DNA of 64,000 nt from Pontimicrobium sp. SW4 (GTDB lineage Bacteria > Bacteroidota > Bacteroidia > Flavobacteriales > Flavobacteriaceae), in assembly GCF_039954625.1 (NCBI RefSeq), contig NZ_CP157199.1, positions 124,001 through 188,000 on the forward strand. The letters run 5' to 3'. Position 1 is the first letter of the stretch; every line of letters begins with the position of its first letter. The notes beneath the pieces were generated by a model that searched no databases, had not been told where the DNA came from, and saw only the letters and a program-made list of their open reading frames with translations. Position numbers and translations under genes: made by a program. Of the stretch, positions 1 through 9,324 are shown one piece after another.

Positions 1-1
1 A

Positions 2-166
2 GGTGCTCAACCTTTAAAAGTAACTATTGGAGAAAACACAACAATGGTAGAATGGCACTTTGACTACACTCACAAAGATTGGGGAGTTAAAAATTACACG
101 CAAGTTGCAGTACAAGACTGGAAAGACGGAAAAATAATTAAGGAAAAATTTTACTATGGAGCATAA
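2..166 (+). CDS. C-terminal end of an NTF2/SnoaL-like protein (5' truncated by window)
   Basis: Codons in frame from base 2 to the TAA at 164-166 give the last 54 residues of a protein whose start lies before the window. The tail has a beta-strand pattern, W/H-rich, ending VQDWKDGKIIKEKFYYG, which is the typical last strand of SnoaL/NTF2-like proteins (a 'W-x-DGKI-x-E-x-FYY' ending). These cone-shaped folds bind small ligands or act as association domains; without the N-terminal part no reaction can be assigned. It lies 15 bp upstream of the YceI gene, so the two may be cotranscribed. The family assignment rests only on this terminal motif. Confidence 0.6.
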   Translation, partial: GAQPLKVTIGENTTMVEWHFDYTHKDWGVKNYTQVAVQDWKDGKIIKEKFYYGA

Positions 167-181
167 TTTAAAATAATAAAA

Positions 182-760
182 ATGAAAAATTCAATTAAAA
201 ATTTAGCAGCTATTGCGATTGTTGCTTTTATGACATTTTCTTTTACGTCAGTAGAAGGAGATAGAAAAGAAATAAAAACAGAAAACAGTAAAGTAGTATG
301 GAAAGGATATAAAGTTACTGGGTCTCATCAAGGTGTAATTTCCATTGAATCTGGACAACTAACCTTTAATGAAGATAAACTAACTGGTGGTGATTTTACT
401 ATAGATATGTCTACGATCGCAAATACAGATTTAGAAGGTGAATACAAAAAAAAATTAGAGGGTCATTTAAAATCTGATGATTTCTTTGGAATAAATAATT
501 TTCCGACAGCGACTCTAGTTTTTACCAAAGTTAAATCAACTGGGAAAAACTCCTATGAAGTGACAGGAGACATAACTATTAAAGGAAAAACAGATACAGT
601 TACTTTTGATATTTCTATTTATGGAAACAAAGCAAATGCATCGCTAAAAATTGATAGGACAAAATTCGATGTAAGATATGGTTCAACAAGTTTCTTTGAT
701 GGATTAAAAGACAAAGCCATTTACGATGATTTTGACCTCGTTGCAGATTTAGAATTTTAA
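182..760 (+). CDS. YceI family periplasmic protein
   Basis: A 192-residue secreted protein. Residues 1-26 form a Sec signal peptide (basic start, hydrophobic core, FTSVEG). The remainder is a single YceI-like lipocalin fold: it opens with the strand around VVWKGYKVTGSHQG, contains the GDFTIDMSTI strand, the DDFFGINNFPTATLVF segment and the final FDVRYGS element, all typical of the family. YceI proteins bind long isoprenoid or amphiphilic ligands in an eight-stranded barrel in the periplasm; the ligand here is unknown. The length matches the family (about 190). The ATG at 182 gives a clean signal peptide. It follows the NTF2-like gene by 15 bp and is followed by two terminator-like hairpins. 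Confidence 0.93.
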   Translation: MKNSIKNLAAIAIVAFMTFSFTSVEGDRKEIKTENSKVVWKGYKVTGSHQGVISIESGQLTFNEDKLTGGDFTIDMSTIANTDLEGEYKKKLEGHLKSDDFFGINNFPTATLVFTKVKSTGKNSYEVTGDITIKGKTDTVTFDISIYGNKANASLKIDRTKFDVRYGSTSFFDGLKDKAIYDDFDLVADLEF

Positions 761-826
761 TACAAACCTTGTATAATCAAATATATAACAAAAATATAAA
801 GCCTTGTCCAGACCGCAAGATTACTA

Positions 827-855
827 AAAGCCTTAACCTAGTTGAGGCTTTTTTT
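827..855 (+). terminator. Intrinsic terminator after the YceI gene
   Basis: Bases 827-836 (AAAGCCTTAA) pair with 842-851 (TTGAGGCTTT, one G-U) around a five-base loop, followed by a T run. It is about 70 bp after the YceI stop codon and fits a rho-independent terminator. Confidence 0.75.
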
Positions 856-900
856 AGCAATTAAAAGTAGTTGTGTTGTGTCACAGAGATGTGGCAAGTA

Positions 901-957
901 GTCTGGAAACAGACCTTTGAGAAGCTTTTCCTTTATTGGAGAGGCTTTTTTGTTTTT
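901..957 (+). terminator. Second hairpin pair, probable back-up terminator
   Basis: Bases 901-914 form a perfect 5-bp stem with a GAAA tetraloop (GTCTGGAAACAGAC). Bases 922-931 (AAGCTTTTCC) pair with 938-947 (GGAGAGGCTT, two G-U pairs), followed by TTTTTTG. With the terminator at 827 this makes three hairpins in 130 bp between the YceI gene and the convergent lipoprotein gene. Confidence 0.5.
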
Positions 958-1006
958 GTGAGGGTTAAAATTTAGACAGTACCAGAGTACAGCTTTTTAT
1001 AAAACT

Positions 1007-1765
1007 TTAATCTTGTTTCTTGCTAAAAGCTTCTACAAACCGTTTTGCCTTACTATTGTTGTCATTATATTCTAAGGTTTTTTTAAAATTATTAAAAGCC
1101 TGTAAGCTATCGCCTTTTGCCAAATAAGCATCTGCTAAACTATCATACACATTAGCGCTTTCAGGAAATAAAACGACATTCATTTTAAAAACTTCAACAG
1201 CATTTTCATAGTCTTTGTCACGCAATAATTTATATCCAAGACTATTGAAATTGCCTTCATCTATTAAAGTACTTGTTGAATCTTGTTCTTTAATCTCTAA
1301 ATAACCAGTTAGGGCTTCTTTGTAATTACCATTTTTTAAATGCATACTTGGTGTTTTGTATGTGTCATCAACTTTTAAATAGTCATAAGAAATGACATCC
1401 TCATTCTCTTCAGATATTACAGATAAATAACGCTCTTTTGTTTCTGGATGCTGAACAAAATGAAGCTTCTTATATATATCTGCTATAAAAAATGTGTTGT
1501 TATCTAAAACTACTGGTTCAATTATTTTGTATTCTCCCCAGTTTAAAAATAGTTTTTTGTTTTCATAAAAAACATCAATAACATTCTCTTGATTATATAA
1601 ATAGCGTCCAGAAGTTTGCTCCATATACTCTGCAGAATAATCTATGTTTTTAGAACAGCTTGAAACAAAAGCTATGGTAAATAATACCAAGAATGATGTT
1701 TTAGTAATAGTTATAATACTTTTATTGCTACTTTGGAGTTTATGATTTTTCTTTAAAAAGTTCAT
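1007..1765 (-). CDS. TPR-containing lipoprotein of unknown function
   Basis: A 252-residue protein. The N-terminus has a basic stretch, a hydrophobic segment (TSFLVLFTIAFVSSC) and a lipobox-like VSSC, so it is probably a lipoprotein with the mature N-terminus at that Cys. Residues about 40-130 are a beta-rich region without a recognised family. Residues about 140-245 contain two or three tetratricopeptide repeats (NVYDSLADAYLAKGDSLQAF is a textbook TPR). TPRs act as protein-binding scaffolds, here in the cell envelope. The layout resembles C-terminal parts of flavobacterial serine-hydrolase-associated proteins, but no catalytic residues are visible. It is transcribed away from the large T9SS gene. 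Confidence 0.8.
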   Translation of the reverse strand: MNFLKKNHKLQSSNKSIITITKTSFLVLFTIAFVSSCSKNIDYSAEYMEQTSGRYLYNQENVIDVFYENKKLFLNWGEYKIIEPVVLDNNTFFIADIYKKLHFVQHPETKERYLSVISEENEDVISYDYLKVDDTYKTPSMHLKNGNYKEALTGYLEIKEQDSTSTLIDEGNFNSLGYKLLRDKDYENAVEVFKMNVVLFPESANVYDSLADAYLAKGDSLQAFNNFKKTLEYNDNNSKAKRFVEAFSKKQD

Positions 1766-2018
1766 TTTAGTTTAGATTGATTAGATAAAATATAAGCAAA
1801 AAAGACTCATTATTAATGAGACGATTTTTTTTATTATCTGTTACTATTTTATTAGTAAAGTAAGTTATTTTTTTTACGTCATCTAAATTTTTTAAACAAG
1901 TGTGATATTAGAAAGTTATGAATGTAAATAATTGATAAATAGTTTTTTTAAAAATAATTTTATTTGTTGGAAAAGCTTTTTATTTTAATAATAAAAATTT
2001 TAAAATGTATAAAAATAA

Positions 2019-2048
2019 AAGGGTTGCCAATTTTAGCAACCCTTCTTT
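2019..2048. terminator. Perfect 9-bp hairpin in a divergent intergenic region
   Basis: AAGGGTTGC (2019-2027) pairs perfectly with GCAACCCTT (2036-2044). The plus-strand flank is CTTTG; the minus-strand flank is T-rich (complement of 2007-2020), so it looks stronger as a minus-strand terminator. It lies in the 1766-2231 gap between two divergent genes, where a terminator is unexpected; it may end a short unannotated transcript or act as a leader attenuator of the lipoprotein gene. The rest of the gap is very AT-rich and shows no credible ORF. Confidence 0.5.
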
Positions 2049-2156
2049 GTAATTATCCCTTAATGTTAAATTATAACAACGTAAAGTTACATTATAGAAA
2101 TTTATTTTAGCATTGAGTTTAGATTTTTTTATGATTTTTTAAAAAAAAATTGTATT

Positions 2157-2185
2157 TTTATCGATGTTTTTAACACTTTATCGAT
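2157..2185 (+). promoter_or_regulatory. Direct repeat TTTATCGAT x2 upstream of the large T9SS gene
   Basis: TTTATCGAT occurs at 2157-2165 and again at 2177-2185, a 20-bp pitch, 47 bp before the ATG at 2232. The same paired motif occurs at 8844-8873 and 19244-19291, each time just upstream of a gene and of a plausible -7 region. The two-turn spacing suggests binding of a dimeric activator on one face of the DNA; the regulator is unknown. Confidence 0.5.
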
Positions 2186-2231
2186 ATTTTATTGTTTTTT
2201 ATAAGTGATAAAAACCCCTAAATCATTAAAA

Positions 2232-5200
2232 ATGAAAAGAGCTCAAATCCCTAACACTCTGGCTTTTAAATTATTAGTGTTAATTTTGCTAATTAGCTCA
2301 TTTAGTTACTCTCAAACCATGCGGCTTAAAGTTAAAGGTGGTGCTGTGGTAACTCAAGGATCTACTATCACTATTACTGCTGGTACAAGTCTAAACTTTA
2401 GAATAACCAATGTTGATTATTCTAACTGTAATAAGTTAAAAATTCAAGATGTTGATATTACAAATACTACAGATTTCGACATCAATCCAAACAACCCTAG
2501 TAGGGGCATAAAGAGATATGGATGTAGAGGAGGAAAGAAGTTTCTTGATTTTGAAATTGAAAACATAAGTCCTGCCTGTACTACAGCAAGTACTTTAGTT
2601 ACAGTAGAGATAAAGGGTCAAGCTGATTTTACATTTACATTAGAAGTTACTTCTTCTCCAGAAATTTATGTTTTAGGAGGTAATCCATGGGTAGATATTT
2701 ATCATGGAGATACAACAACCTCTGATGCAAATGGAACTTTTTTTGGTGTTGTTGATGAAGGAAATGTAGTTACTAGAAGATATATAGTTACAAATATTGG
2801 TAGTTGCGATTTAGACGTAACAGCACTTGCTACATCAAATGGCGATTTTGCAGTTACTTCACCATATCCAATTCCATGGACAGGAATAGCACCATACTCC
2901 TATATAGTAATAGATGTTACATTTACTGCACCTGTTGCAGGAACAGGGACACAATCTTCGGTAATTAGTATTAGTAATACCGATAATACTACGTTTACCT
3001 TTACAGTTGAAGCTGAAATGTTTAATGAGAACATTCCTGGACCTGGAGGTGTTACTGCCGATTTTAGATTATGGTTAAAATCTACACGTGGTATTGTTAC
3101 TTCTGGTACTAGTGTTACAGATTGGATGGATTTAGGAACCAATGGTAAAGATGCTACAACTGTAGTTGGAAAAGAACCAACTTATTTAAATACATCTACA
3201 GATAATATAAATTATAATCCAGTTGTTAAGTTTGAAAATGATGGAGCTTCAGTGGAGCAATATATGTATAATGCAACTAATGGTTTTTATAGTCAGGATG
3301 TTTTTATAGTAATGGTGCCAGATGCAACCATGACAAGTACTTCTTCACGAAATACTATTTTTGCTGGAATTTCTACTGGAACAGCTGGAGATATGACAGG
3401 GATTGGTTTTGGAGACTATTCTTCAGAATTCACAAATGAAACATTATCATATAATCAAAATATTCCAGGAGGTGCAAGCTTTAATGGAGAAGCAGAAATT
3501 AGCTCAACATATTCGAATGCAGGTATAATAAATGTTAGGAATAATGCAGTAACTTCACCAACAGGTCAAGATATTTTGTACAATTCAAATGTATTAACAA
3601 CATCAACTGTTAATGATATTGCGTTTGCTAATGTTGGTACACCAGGGCCTCCAACTGTATTAGGAACAGAATATTGGGTAGGTAGAAATTATGATGTTCA
3701 AGGAAGTTTAAATGGAAGAGTAGCAGAGATTTTTACATTTGCGGAACGTTTAGCAGATGCAGATAGACAAAAAGTAGAATCTTATTTAGGTCTTAAATAC
3801 GGCATTACATTAGGAGCATCAACTGAAGCTCAAAAAGATTATATTAATTCTTTTGATACATCAGTTTGGGATGTATCGGCGAATACTGGATATAACTACC
3901 ATGTTGCAGGTGTAGGTAGAGATTCTATTTCCGATTTAAATCAAAAGCAATCAAAATCTATAAATTATGTGAATGCAGTTACAGTTGGTTTAGGAGGAAT
4001 TTCTACAACAAATATCTCTAATCCAAATGAATTTGTAAAAGATGGAGACTTCTTGGTTTGGGGAAATAATAATGGAGCCTTTACGGGTTCTAGTACAAAT
4101 ACTGTTACCGTAGCCAGTGGAGTTACAACTTCTTTAACGCGAATAGATAGAAAATGGAAAATAGTTGAATCTAATGAAGATATAAATGGAGATGTTGGAA
4201 CTGTGTTTGTTGGAATACCTACAACAGCCTTTAGTGGTTTTACTTTAGGTGCAGATGAAGCCTATGCTTTAATAGTAGCTGATAATGGTAATTTTGCAAA
4301 TGGAGACATTATAGATGTTATTCCATTGAGAACGCATTTAAACTCTGATGGGACAACCTATTTAGATGAAAATGGCAGTCAATTGTATTCTACATGGTAT
4401 AATTTTGATGGTACTAAATACTTCACCTTTGGAAAAACTTCGAAGTTATCTGAAAATCATTCTATAAATATTGCTTCAGGTGATTACTTAGTAGGTGATT
4501 ATTTGTTGAACTTAAGTGTAGATTCATTTTCAATTTCGGCATGGTTAAAAGTTCCTTCGAACGCCAGTAATAGAACAGTAATGGCTAAAGGAGATAAACT
4601 ACAAATTAGATTAAATACAACAGGAAATATAGAAGTGTTTATTGACGATGCTGTAACACCAAAGTTTACTTCTAATATGGATATAGATGATGGTAAATGG
4701 CACCATACAACATATATTTATGATAGTGGTACACTATTAATGTATGTAGATGGTGTTTTAGATAAATCAGTTCAAAATGTTGTGCACCCATCTCCAAACT
4801 ATAACCATTATGCAGTAGGTGCTTTATATACTAATAAAGACAATATTACTAATCCATTATTAGGAGAAATAGATGAGGTCTATGTTTGGGATCTAGCACT
4901 TACCCAAGACCAAGTTCGTTACTTAATGAATCAGGAAATAGAACGTTTTGATATAGCAGGAACTGATTATGTGCAAGGTAAAGTTTTGCCACAAGCAGCT
5001 ACAAACAATGAAGTTGCAACTATTCCTTGGAGTAGTTTAAGAGTCTATTACGATTTTAACTCGTACTATGGATCGACAATAGAAGGATTAACAGACGATC
5101 GTTACTTTTTAAGATTAAATTATCTAAATAAAACAAAAACAGTACTTGATGATCAAACAACACCATTGCCATATGTTTCAGCAGCAAATGGTGCTTGGGA

Positions 5201-7154
5201 TACTGCTGCAACATGGAGTAATAATGTAGATCAAATAATACCAAACTCTATAAGTTTAGACGGTTCTACTGTTATTGATTGGCATATTGTAGAAATAGGA
5301 CATGATATAACATCTGGAGATAGAGATATTTCGTTATTGGGATTAAAACAAACTGCAGGAAAGTTAACTATTGCAGACCCTGTAGACACTCAAGATGAAA
5401 CTAATTCTGGTCAAGCATTAACAGTATCAAATTATTTAGAAATTGATGGAGTTATAGATTTGATTGGTGAATCACAACTAATTCAAACCGATAATAGTAT
5501 AGTTGACGCTGATAGTGGAGGTTATATTGAGCGAGACCAACAAGGAACTGCAAATGGATTTAACTATAACTATTGGTCTTCTTCAGTAGGGCCAATAACT
5601 GGAAATACTGGAACTAGAGGAACAGGAACTGCAAGTTCTAATCCTAGCCATTCTATTTCTGGAGTTTTAAATGATGGTACTACAACTTCAGCATATACAG
5701 GATTAACATTTAATACAGCATATACAGCAGCAGATTCTAATACGCCAACCACTCCTAGAACTCTTAGTACCTATTGGATGTATAAATTCTATGGACCTGA
5801 AGATGATTATGATGCTTGGGTTTCAATTGATCAAACTTCGTCCTTATTACCTGGAGAAGGATATACAATGAAGGGGACTTCAGGTTCCATCACAATTTCG
5901 ACAGACCAAAACTATGTATTTAAAGGGCTTCCTAATAATGGAGATATTACATTAGAATTAGATAAAACTTCTGGAGATGTAGAACGATTGATAGGAAACC
6001 CTTATCCATCTGCTTTGGATGCTACAGAATTTATTTTAGATAATTTAAGTTTAGCTGATGGAGGTAATAATACGAATGGTACCATATTTAATGGAGCATT
6101 ATATTTCTGGGACCATTTTGGAGAAGAAAACACTCATTACTTAAAAGACTATGTCGGTGGTTATGCTACAAGAAATTTAATAGGAGGAGCTGTAGCGATT
6201 TCTAATGATACTCGTATTAATGCTACAGGGGCAACAGGAACTAAAGTACCAGGGCAATATATACCTGTAAATCAAGGGTTTTTTGTTTCTACAGCGCTCG
6301 ACGGGTTTAATGATGACAACGGAGCAGCAATTGATATAGTTGATGGTGGTGATATAGTGTTTAAAAACAGTCAACGTGTTTTTGTAACAGAACAAGACCC
6401 ATTGTTAACTTCAGTATTTATGAGAACTTCGGGTAAAAAGAAATCTAAAACAGCAACAAACAATCAAAAAGTCGAAAACTCACCATCTATTCGAATAATA
6501 TATGACTCTCCGAAAGGCTATCATAGACAACTATTATTAGGGGTTAATAATAATGCATCTAAAGGATTTGATTTTGGATACGATGCTTTTATAGCTGATG
6601 TGAACGAAGAAGATATGTATTGGAATATCGATGGAGGAAAATTTGTAATTCAAGGTGTTGATGCTATAAATAATGTTCAAGAATTTCCATTAGGATTAAT
6701 TGTTAATGAAAGTGGAGTAATTAGCATTAGAATTGAAGAGCTTAAAAATATTGATTCAAATACATTAATTTTTATAAAAGATAAAGAAACAGAAGAAACC
6801 TTTAAAATCAATAATAATATTTTTAGTATAAAACTAGATACAGGTGTTTATAATGACAGGTTTTCATTGGTATTTCAGCAGCAAGAAACTTCAGATCAAA
6901 GCCCTATAGAAGAGGTTAATCATGGATTGTTAACATATTATGATTCTAATGTTTCAAAAATAAAAATAACGAATACCAATGATATTGATTTAATTGATTT
7001 GACAATATATAATTTAGCTGGTCAACAGATTTCAGTTCATAATATTGATGTGTCAACTAATGAAATTTCTGTTAACATAAGTGATGGCATCTATCTTTTA
7101 AAATTCAATACATCTTCTCATGGGATAATTAATAAGAAAATTATAATTAGGTAA
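2232..7154 (+). CDS. Giant secreted T9SS protein with Ig-like, DUF8202-like and LamG domains
   Basis: A 1,640-residue protein. I prefer the ATG at 2232 over the in-frame GTG at 2205 because it begins a clean signal peptide (core FKLLVLILLISSFSYSQ). In order: N-terminal beta region; a choice-of-anchor-D/Ig-like domain (about 150-265, with the typical VTNIGSCDLDVTAL); a DUF8202-like region (about 270-540) ending in the hallmark YLGLKYGITLG; a concanavalin/LamG-like domain (about 740-900, DDGKWHHTTYIYDSGTLLMYVDG); a long region with T9SS-type beta structure; and a C-terminal type A sorting domain (last about 75 residues, ending IINKKIIIR). Such proteins are exported through the outer membrane by T9SS and displayed as adhesins or glycan binders. 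No enzyme active site is visible. It is followed by a bidirectional terminator. Confidence 0.88.
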   Translation: MKRAQIPNTLAFKLLVLILLISSFSYSQTMRLKVKGGAVVTQGSTITITAGTSLNFRITNVDYSNCNKLKIQDVDITNTTDFDINPNNPSRGIKRYGCRGGKKFLDFEIENISPACTTASTLVTVEIKGQADFTFTLEVTSSPEIYVLGGNPWVDIYHGDTTTSDANGTFFGVVDEGNVVTRRYIVTNIGSCDLDVTALATSNGDFAVTSPYPIPWTGIAPYSYIVIDVTFTAPVAGTGTQSSVISISNTDNTTFTFTVEAEMFNENIPGPGGVTADFRLWLKSTRGIVTSGTSVTDWMDLGTNGKDATTVVGKEPTYLNTSTDNINYNPVVKFENDGASVEQYMYNATNGFYSQDVFIVMVPDATMTSTSSRNTIFAGISTGTAGDMTGIGFGDYSSEFTNETLSYNQNIPGGASFNGEAEISSTYSNAGIINVRNNAVTSPTGQDILYNSNVLTTSTVNDIAFANVGTPGPPTVLGTEYWVGRNYDVQGSLNGRVAEIFTFAERLADADRQKVESYLGLKYGITLGASTEAQKDYINSFDTSVWDVSANTGYNYHVAGVGRDSISDLNQKQSKSINYVNAVTVGLGGISTTNISNPNEFVKDGDFLVWGNNNGAFTGSSTNTVTVASGVTTSLTRIDRKWKIVESNEDINGDVGTVFVGIPTTAFSGFTLGADEAYALIVADNGNFANGDIIDVIPLRTHLNSDGTTYLDENGSQLYSTWYNFDGTKYFTFGKTSKLSENHSINIASGDYLVGDYLLNLSVDSFSISAWLKVPSNASNRTVMAKGDKLQIRLNTTGNIEVFIDDAVTPKFTSNMDIDDGKWHHTTYIYDSGTLLMYVDGVLDKSVQNVVHPSPNYNHYAVGALYTNKDNITNPLLGEIDEVYVWDLALTQDQVRYLMNQEIERFDIAGTDYVQGKVLPQAATNNEVATIPWSSLRVYYDFNSYYGSTIEGLTDDRYFLRLNYLNKTKTVLDDQTTPLPYVSAANGAWDTAATWSNNVDQIIPNSISLDGSTVIDWHIVEIGHDITSGDRDISLLGLKQTAGKLTIADPVDTQDETNSGQALTVSNYLEIDGVIDLIGESQLIQTDNSIVDADSGGYIERDQQGTANGFNYNYWSSSVGPITGNTGTRGTGTASSNPSHSISGVLNDGTTTSAYTGLTFNTAYTAADSNTPTTPRTLSTYWMYKFYGPEDDYDAWVSIDQTSSLLPGEGYTMKGTSGSITISTDQNYVFKGLPNNGDITLELDKTSGDVERLIGNPYPSALDATEFILDNLSLADGGNNTNGTIFNGALYFWDHFGEENTHYLKDYVGGYATRNLIGGAVAISNDTRINATGATGTKVPGQYIPVNQGFFVSTALDGFNDDNGAAIDIVDGGDIVFKNSQRVFVTEQDPLLTSVFMRTSGKKKSKTATNNQKVENSPSIRIIYDSPKGYHRQLLLGVNNNASKGFDFGYDAFIADVNEEDMYWNIDGGKFVIQGVDAINNVQEFPLGLIVNESGVISIRIEELKNIDSNTLIFIKDKETEETFKINNNIFSIKLDTGVYNDRFSLVFQQQETSDQSPIEEVNHGLLTYYDSNVSKIKITNTNDIDLIDLTIYNLAGQQISVHNIDVSTNEISVNISDGIYLLKFNTSSHGIINKKIIIR

Positions 7155-7168
7155 TTTTAACTTAATTA

Positions 7169-7217
7169 AAGGCTCCATTGTTATTGGTTGGTTAGTATAA
7201 TGGAGCCTTATTTTTTT
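7169..7217. terminator. Bidirectional terminator between convergent genes
   Basis: AAGGCTCCATT (7169-7179) pairs with AATGGAGCCTT (7199-7209), followed by a T run on the plus strand; the A run before the left arm serves the minus strand. The right arm overlaps the stop codon of the minus-strand amidohydrolase at 7208. Confidence 0.8.
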
Positions 7218-8782
7218 CTTAAAACCTCACCAGCTTTAATATTTTTAAATTCTTTATTGTCAATAGCGATTTGACCATTAACTAAAACATAGTAAATCCC
7301 TTCTGGGTATTGATGGGGTTTTTCAAAAGTGCCTTTGTCTATAATTGTTTCGGGATCAAATAGTACGATATCTGCTTTCATATTTTCTTTTAAAACACCT
7401 CTATCTTTTAATCCTATGTTTTTCGCTGGTAATGCAGTCATCTTGTAAATGGCTTCACTTAAAGAAATTATACCTTTTTCGCGAACATAATACCCTAGCA
7501 CTCTTGGGAATGTACCATACCATCTTGGGTGAGGGTGTCCATCTCCAGGCTTAACCAATCTACCATCTGAAGCGACCATTGTTTGAGGATGCTTCAAAAT
7601 ATTCTCAACATCTGTTTCATCCATAGCATGAAAAACACAAGATGCACCACCATTTACTTGAGCTTCTATAACGAGATCTGCACCATTTTCTACATTAGGC
7701 TCAAGTCCTTTTTGTTCACACCAATATTTAAGAGTTTTGCCTTCTAACTCGGGCATCCAACTTACTTTTGCAAATTGAACTCTGTCTAAATCGTCACCGC
7801 CTCGGTCATTTAAAATATTAAAAACAATTCCAGCTTTTATACTGTCTCTAAGTTTTGGGTTTGACACGCGTTCAATAAAAGCTTTGTTTCCTCCAGCTCT
7901 TGCCCAACCAGGAATTAACACAGAAATTCCTGTATAGCTTGCATTGTATGGATATTGGTCAATCATAATGTTTAACCCAGCAACTCTAGCTGAATCAACA
8001 AGAGCTAACGATTCACTACTTCTTCCCCACATTGGTTTTCCTATTACTTTGTGGTGTGTAAGCACTACGGGAATATTTGCTTTATCTGAAATGATAATGG
8101 CTTCGTTAACAGCGTCAAATAATCCTAAACCTTCATCTCTTAAATGTGACGTATAAATACCTCCTTTTGCTGAAGCTTCTTTAGATAATTCGATAACTTC
8201 ATCAACTTCAGAAAAACTTCCAGGAAGATATTTTAACCCAGTAGAAATACCAAAAGCACCCTCATCCATGGCTTGTGATATTTGAGATTTCATTTGTTTT
8301 AACTCGTCATTAGTTGGAGCTCTGTTATCTAAATTCATAACATTTCTTCTAACGGTATTGTGACCAACTAAATAAGCTACATTCATTCCAACTCCAATTT
8401 GATCGAGAGTATCTAGATATTTGCCCATAGGCCAAGGACTGGAACCATCTGGTCCACCAAGACTTGTGGTAACACCTTGCATAATATGACTTTTGCAGTT
8501 TGATAATTCAAGAATTGGCTCCAAATGCGCATGAGCATCAATAAAACCTGGAGTAACTGCAAGACCTTTAGCATCTATAACTCGATTAGATTCAGCCTTA
8601 GATAAATCACCAATTTTTATAATGACATTATCTTTTATACCTATATCTGTTAAAATAGCATCACCACCTGAACCATCATAAACTTGTCCATTTATAATAA
8701 CAGTATCATAAGTTGTTTTTTGACTACAATTCAATATGAGAGAGGCTAGAACAAATAGTAAAAAAAGAGATATACGCGTCAT
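7208..8782 (-). CDS. Amidohydrolase, N-acyl-D-amino-acid deacylase (D-aminoacylase) family
   Basis: A 524-residue envelope protein with an N-terminal hydrophobic segment ending LILNCSQ, probably a lipoprotein although Asn before the Cys is unusual. The rest is an amidohydrolase-superfamily TIM barrel: the metal-binding DAHAHLEP follows the start of the barrel (GFIDAHAHLE), then the TSHLRDEG, VLTHHKVIG and MVASDGR segments of the D-aminoacylase branch, and a C-terminal NGQIAIDN beta sandwich. Family members hydrolyse N-acyl-D-amino acids or related amides with one or two zinc ions. The substrate here is inferred from family only. The length is usual (480-550). It is convergent with the T9SS gene and sits next to the Hpt operon, which is divergent from it. 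Confidence 0.87.
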   Translation of the reverse strand: MTRISLFLLFVLASLILNCSQKTTYDTVIINGQVYDGSGGDAILTDIGIKDNVIIKIGDLSKAESNRVIDAKGLAVTPGFIDAHAHLEPILELSNCKSHIMQGVTTSLGGPDGSSPWPMGKYLDTLDQIGVGMNVAYLVGHNTVRRNVMNLDNRAPTNDELKQMKSQISQAMDEGAFGISTGLKYLPGSFSEVDEVIELSKEASAKGGIYTSHLRDEGLGLFDAVNEAIIISDKANIPVVLTHHKVIGKPMWGRSSESLALVDSARVAGLNIMIDQYPYNASYTGISVLIPGWARAGGNKAFIERVSNPKLRDSIKAGIVFNILNDRGGDDLDRVQFAKVSWMPELEGKTLKYWCEQKGLEPNVENGADLVIEAQVNGGASCVFHAMDETDVENILKHPQTMVASDGRLVKPGDGHPHPRWYGTFPRVLGYYVREKGIISLSEAIYKMTALPAKNIGLKDRGVLKENMKADIVLFDPETIIDKGTFEKPHQYPEGIYYVLVNGQIAIDNKEFKNIKAGEVLRKK

Positions 8783-8843
8783 TTTTTATGCTTTTTAGGT
8801 TAATGTAAAGTACAAAATTCAATAATATTATTATAAAATGCAT

Positions 8844-8873
8844 TTCATCGATAAAAAATAACGTTTAATCGAT
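8844..8873 (+). promoter_or_regulatory. Direct repeat TTCATCGAT/TTAATCGAT upstream of the Hpt-EPS operon
   Basis: TTCATCGAT (8844-8852) and TTAATCGAT (8865-8873) are 21 bp apart. A -7-like TATATTG follows at about 8883 and the GTG start is at 8956. The same arrangement is seen at 2157-2185 and 19244-19291. The site would also lie upstream of the divergent amidohydrolase. Confidence 0.55.
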
Positions 8874-8955
8874 TATTTTTTATATATTGCTACGTGATTT
8901 AAACTGATTGTTAAGAGTTTAAGTAAAAATTAACCCAAATTAAAAAATAACCATT

Positions 8956-9324
8956 GTGAACCATACAGCCTATAGTTACATAAATCTACAAAGTATAAAG
9001 GAAGATACCTTTGGAGATACTGATATTCTAAGGTCTATATTAGAATTATTTGTTGAGGGAATAGATGAATATTTAAGCGTTTTTGAAAAAGAGTTACCAA
9101 TCAAAAATTGGCAAACATTATTTCAAGAAACACATAAAATTAAACCAAACATTGCCATGTTTGGTATTACCTCTCTAATAGATCCGATATTGGAGCTTGA
9201 AACCTGTTTTAGAAAAGAACAAGATTTAGATAAAGTTCATGATCTAGTGGAATTGATTGCTTCTAACTTAAAGGAAGTAAAAAAAGAAATACAACTAGAA
9301 CTTAATGTAATGTCTTATGCATAA
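8956..9324 (+). CDS. Histidine phosphotransfer (Hpt) domain protein
   Basis: A 122-residue helical protein with the Hpt signature around residue 60 (ETHKIKPNIAMFG); His60 is the likely phosphorylation site and the HxxK spacing is kept. Hpt proteins relay phosphate between receiver domains in the cytoplasm. The start is GTG; no better ATG lies nearby. Its 3' end overlaps the following receiver gene by 8 bp, so both are translated from one mRNA and are natural partners. No histidine kinase is encoded in this operon, so phosphate must come from elsewhere, possibly the kinase at 37.4-39.5 kb (inference). It is the first gene of a six-gene polysaccharide operon. Confidence 0.8.
   Translation: MNHTAYSYINLQSIKEDTFGDTDILRSILELFVEGIDEYLSVFEKELPIKNWQTLFQETHKIKPNIAMFGITSLIDPILELETCFRKEQDLDKVHDLVELIASNLKEVKKEIQLELNVMSYA

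Noticed and set aside
2205..2231. GTG start for the giant T9SS protein
   Set aside because: The ATG at 2232 starts a clean signal peptide; the extra nine residues would only lengthen it atypically.
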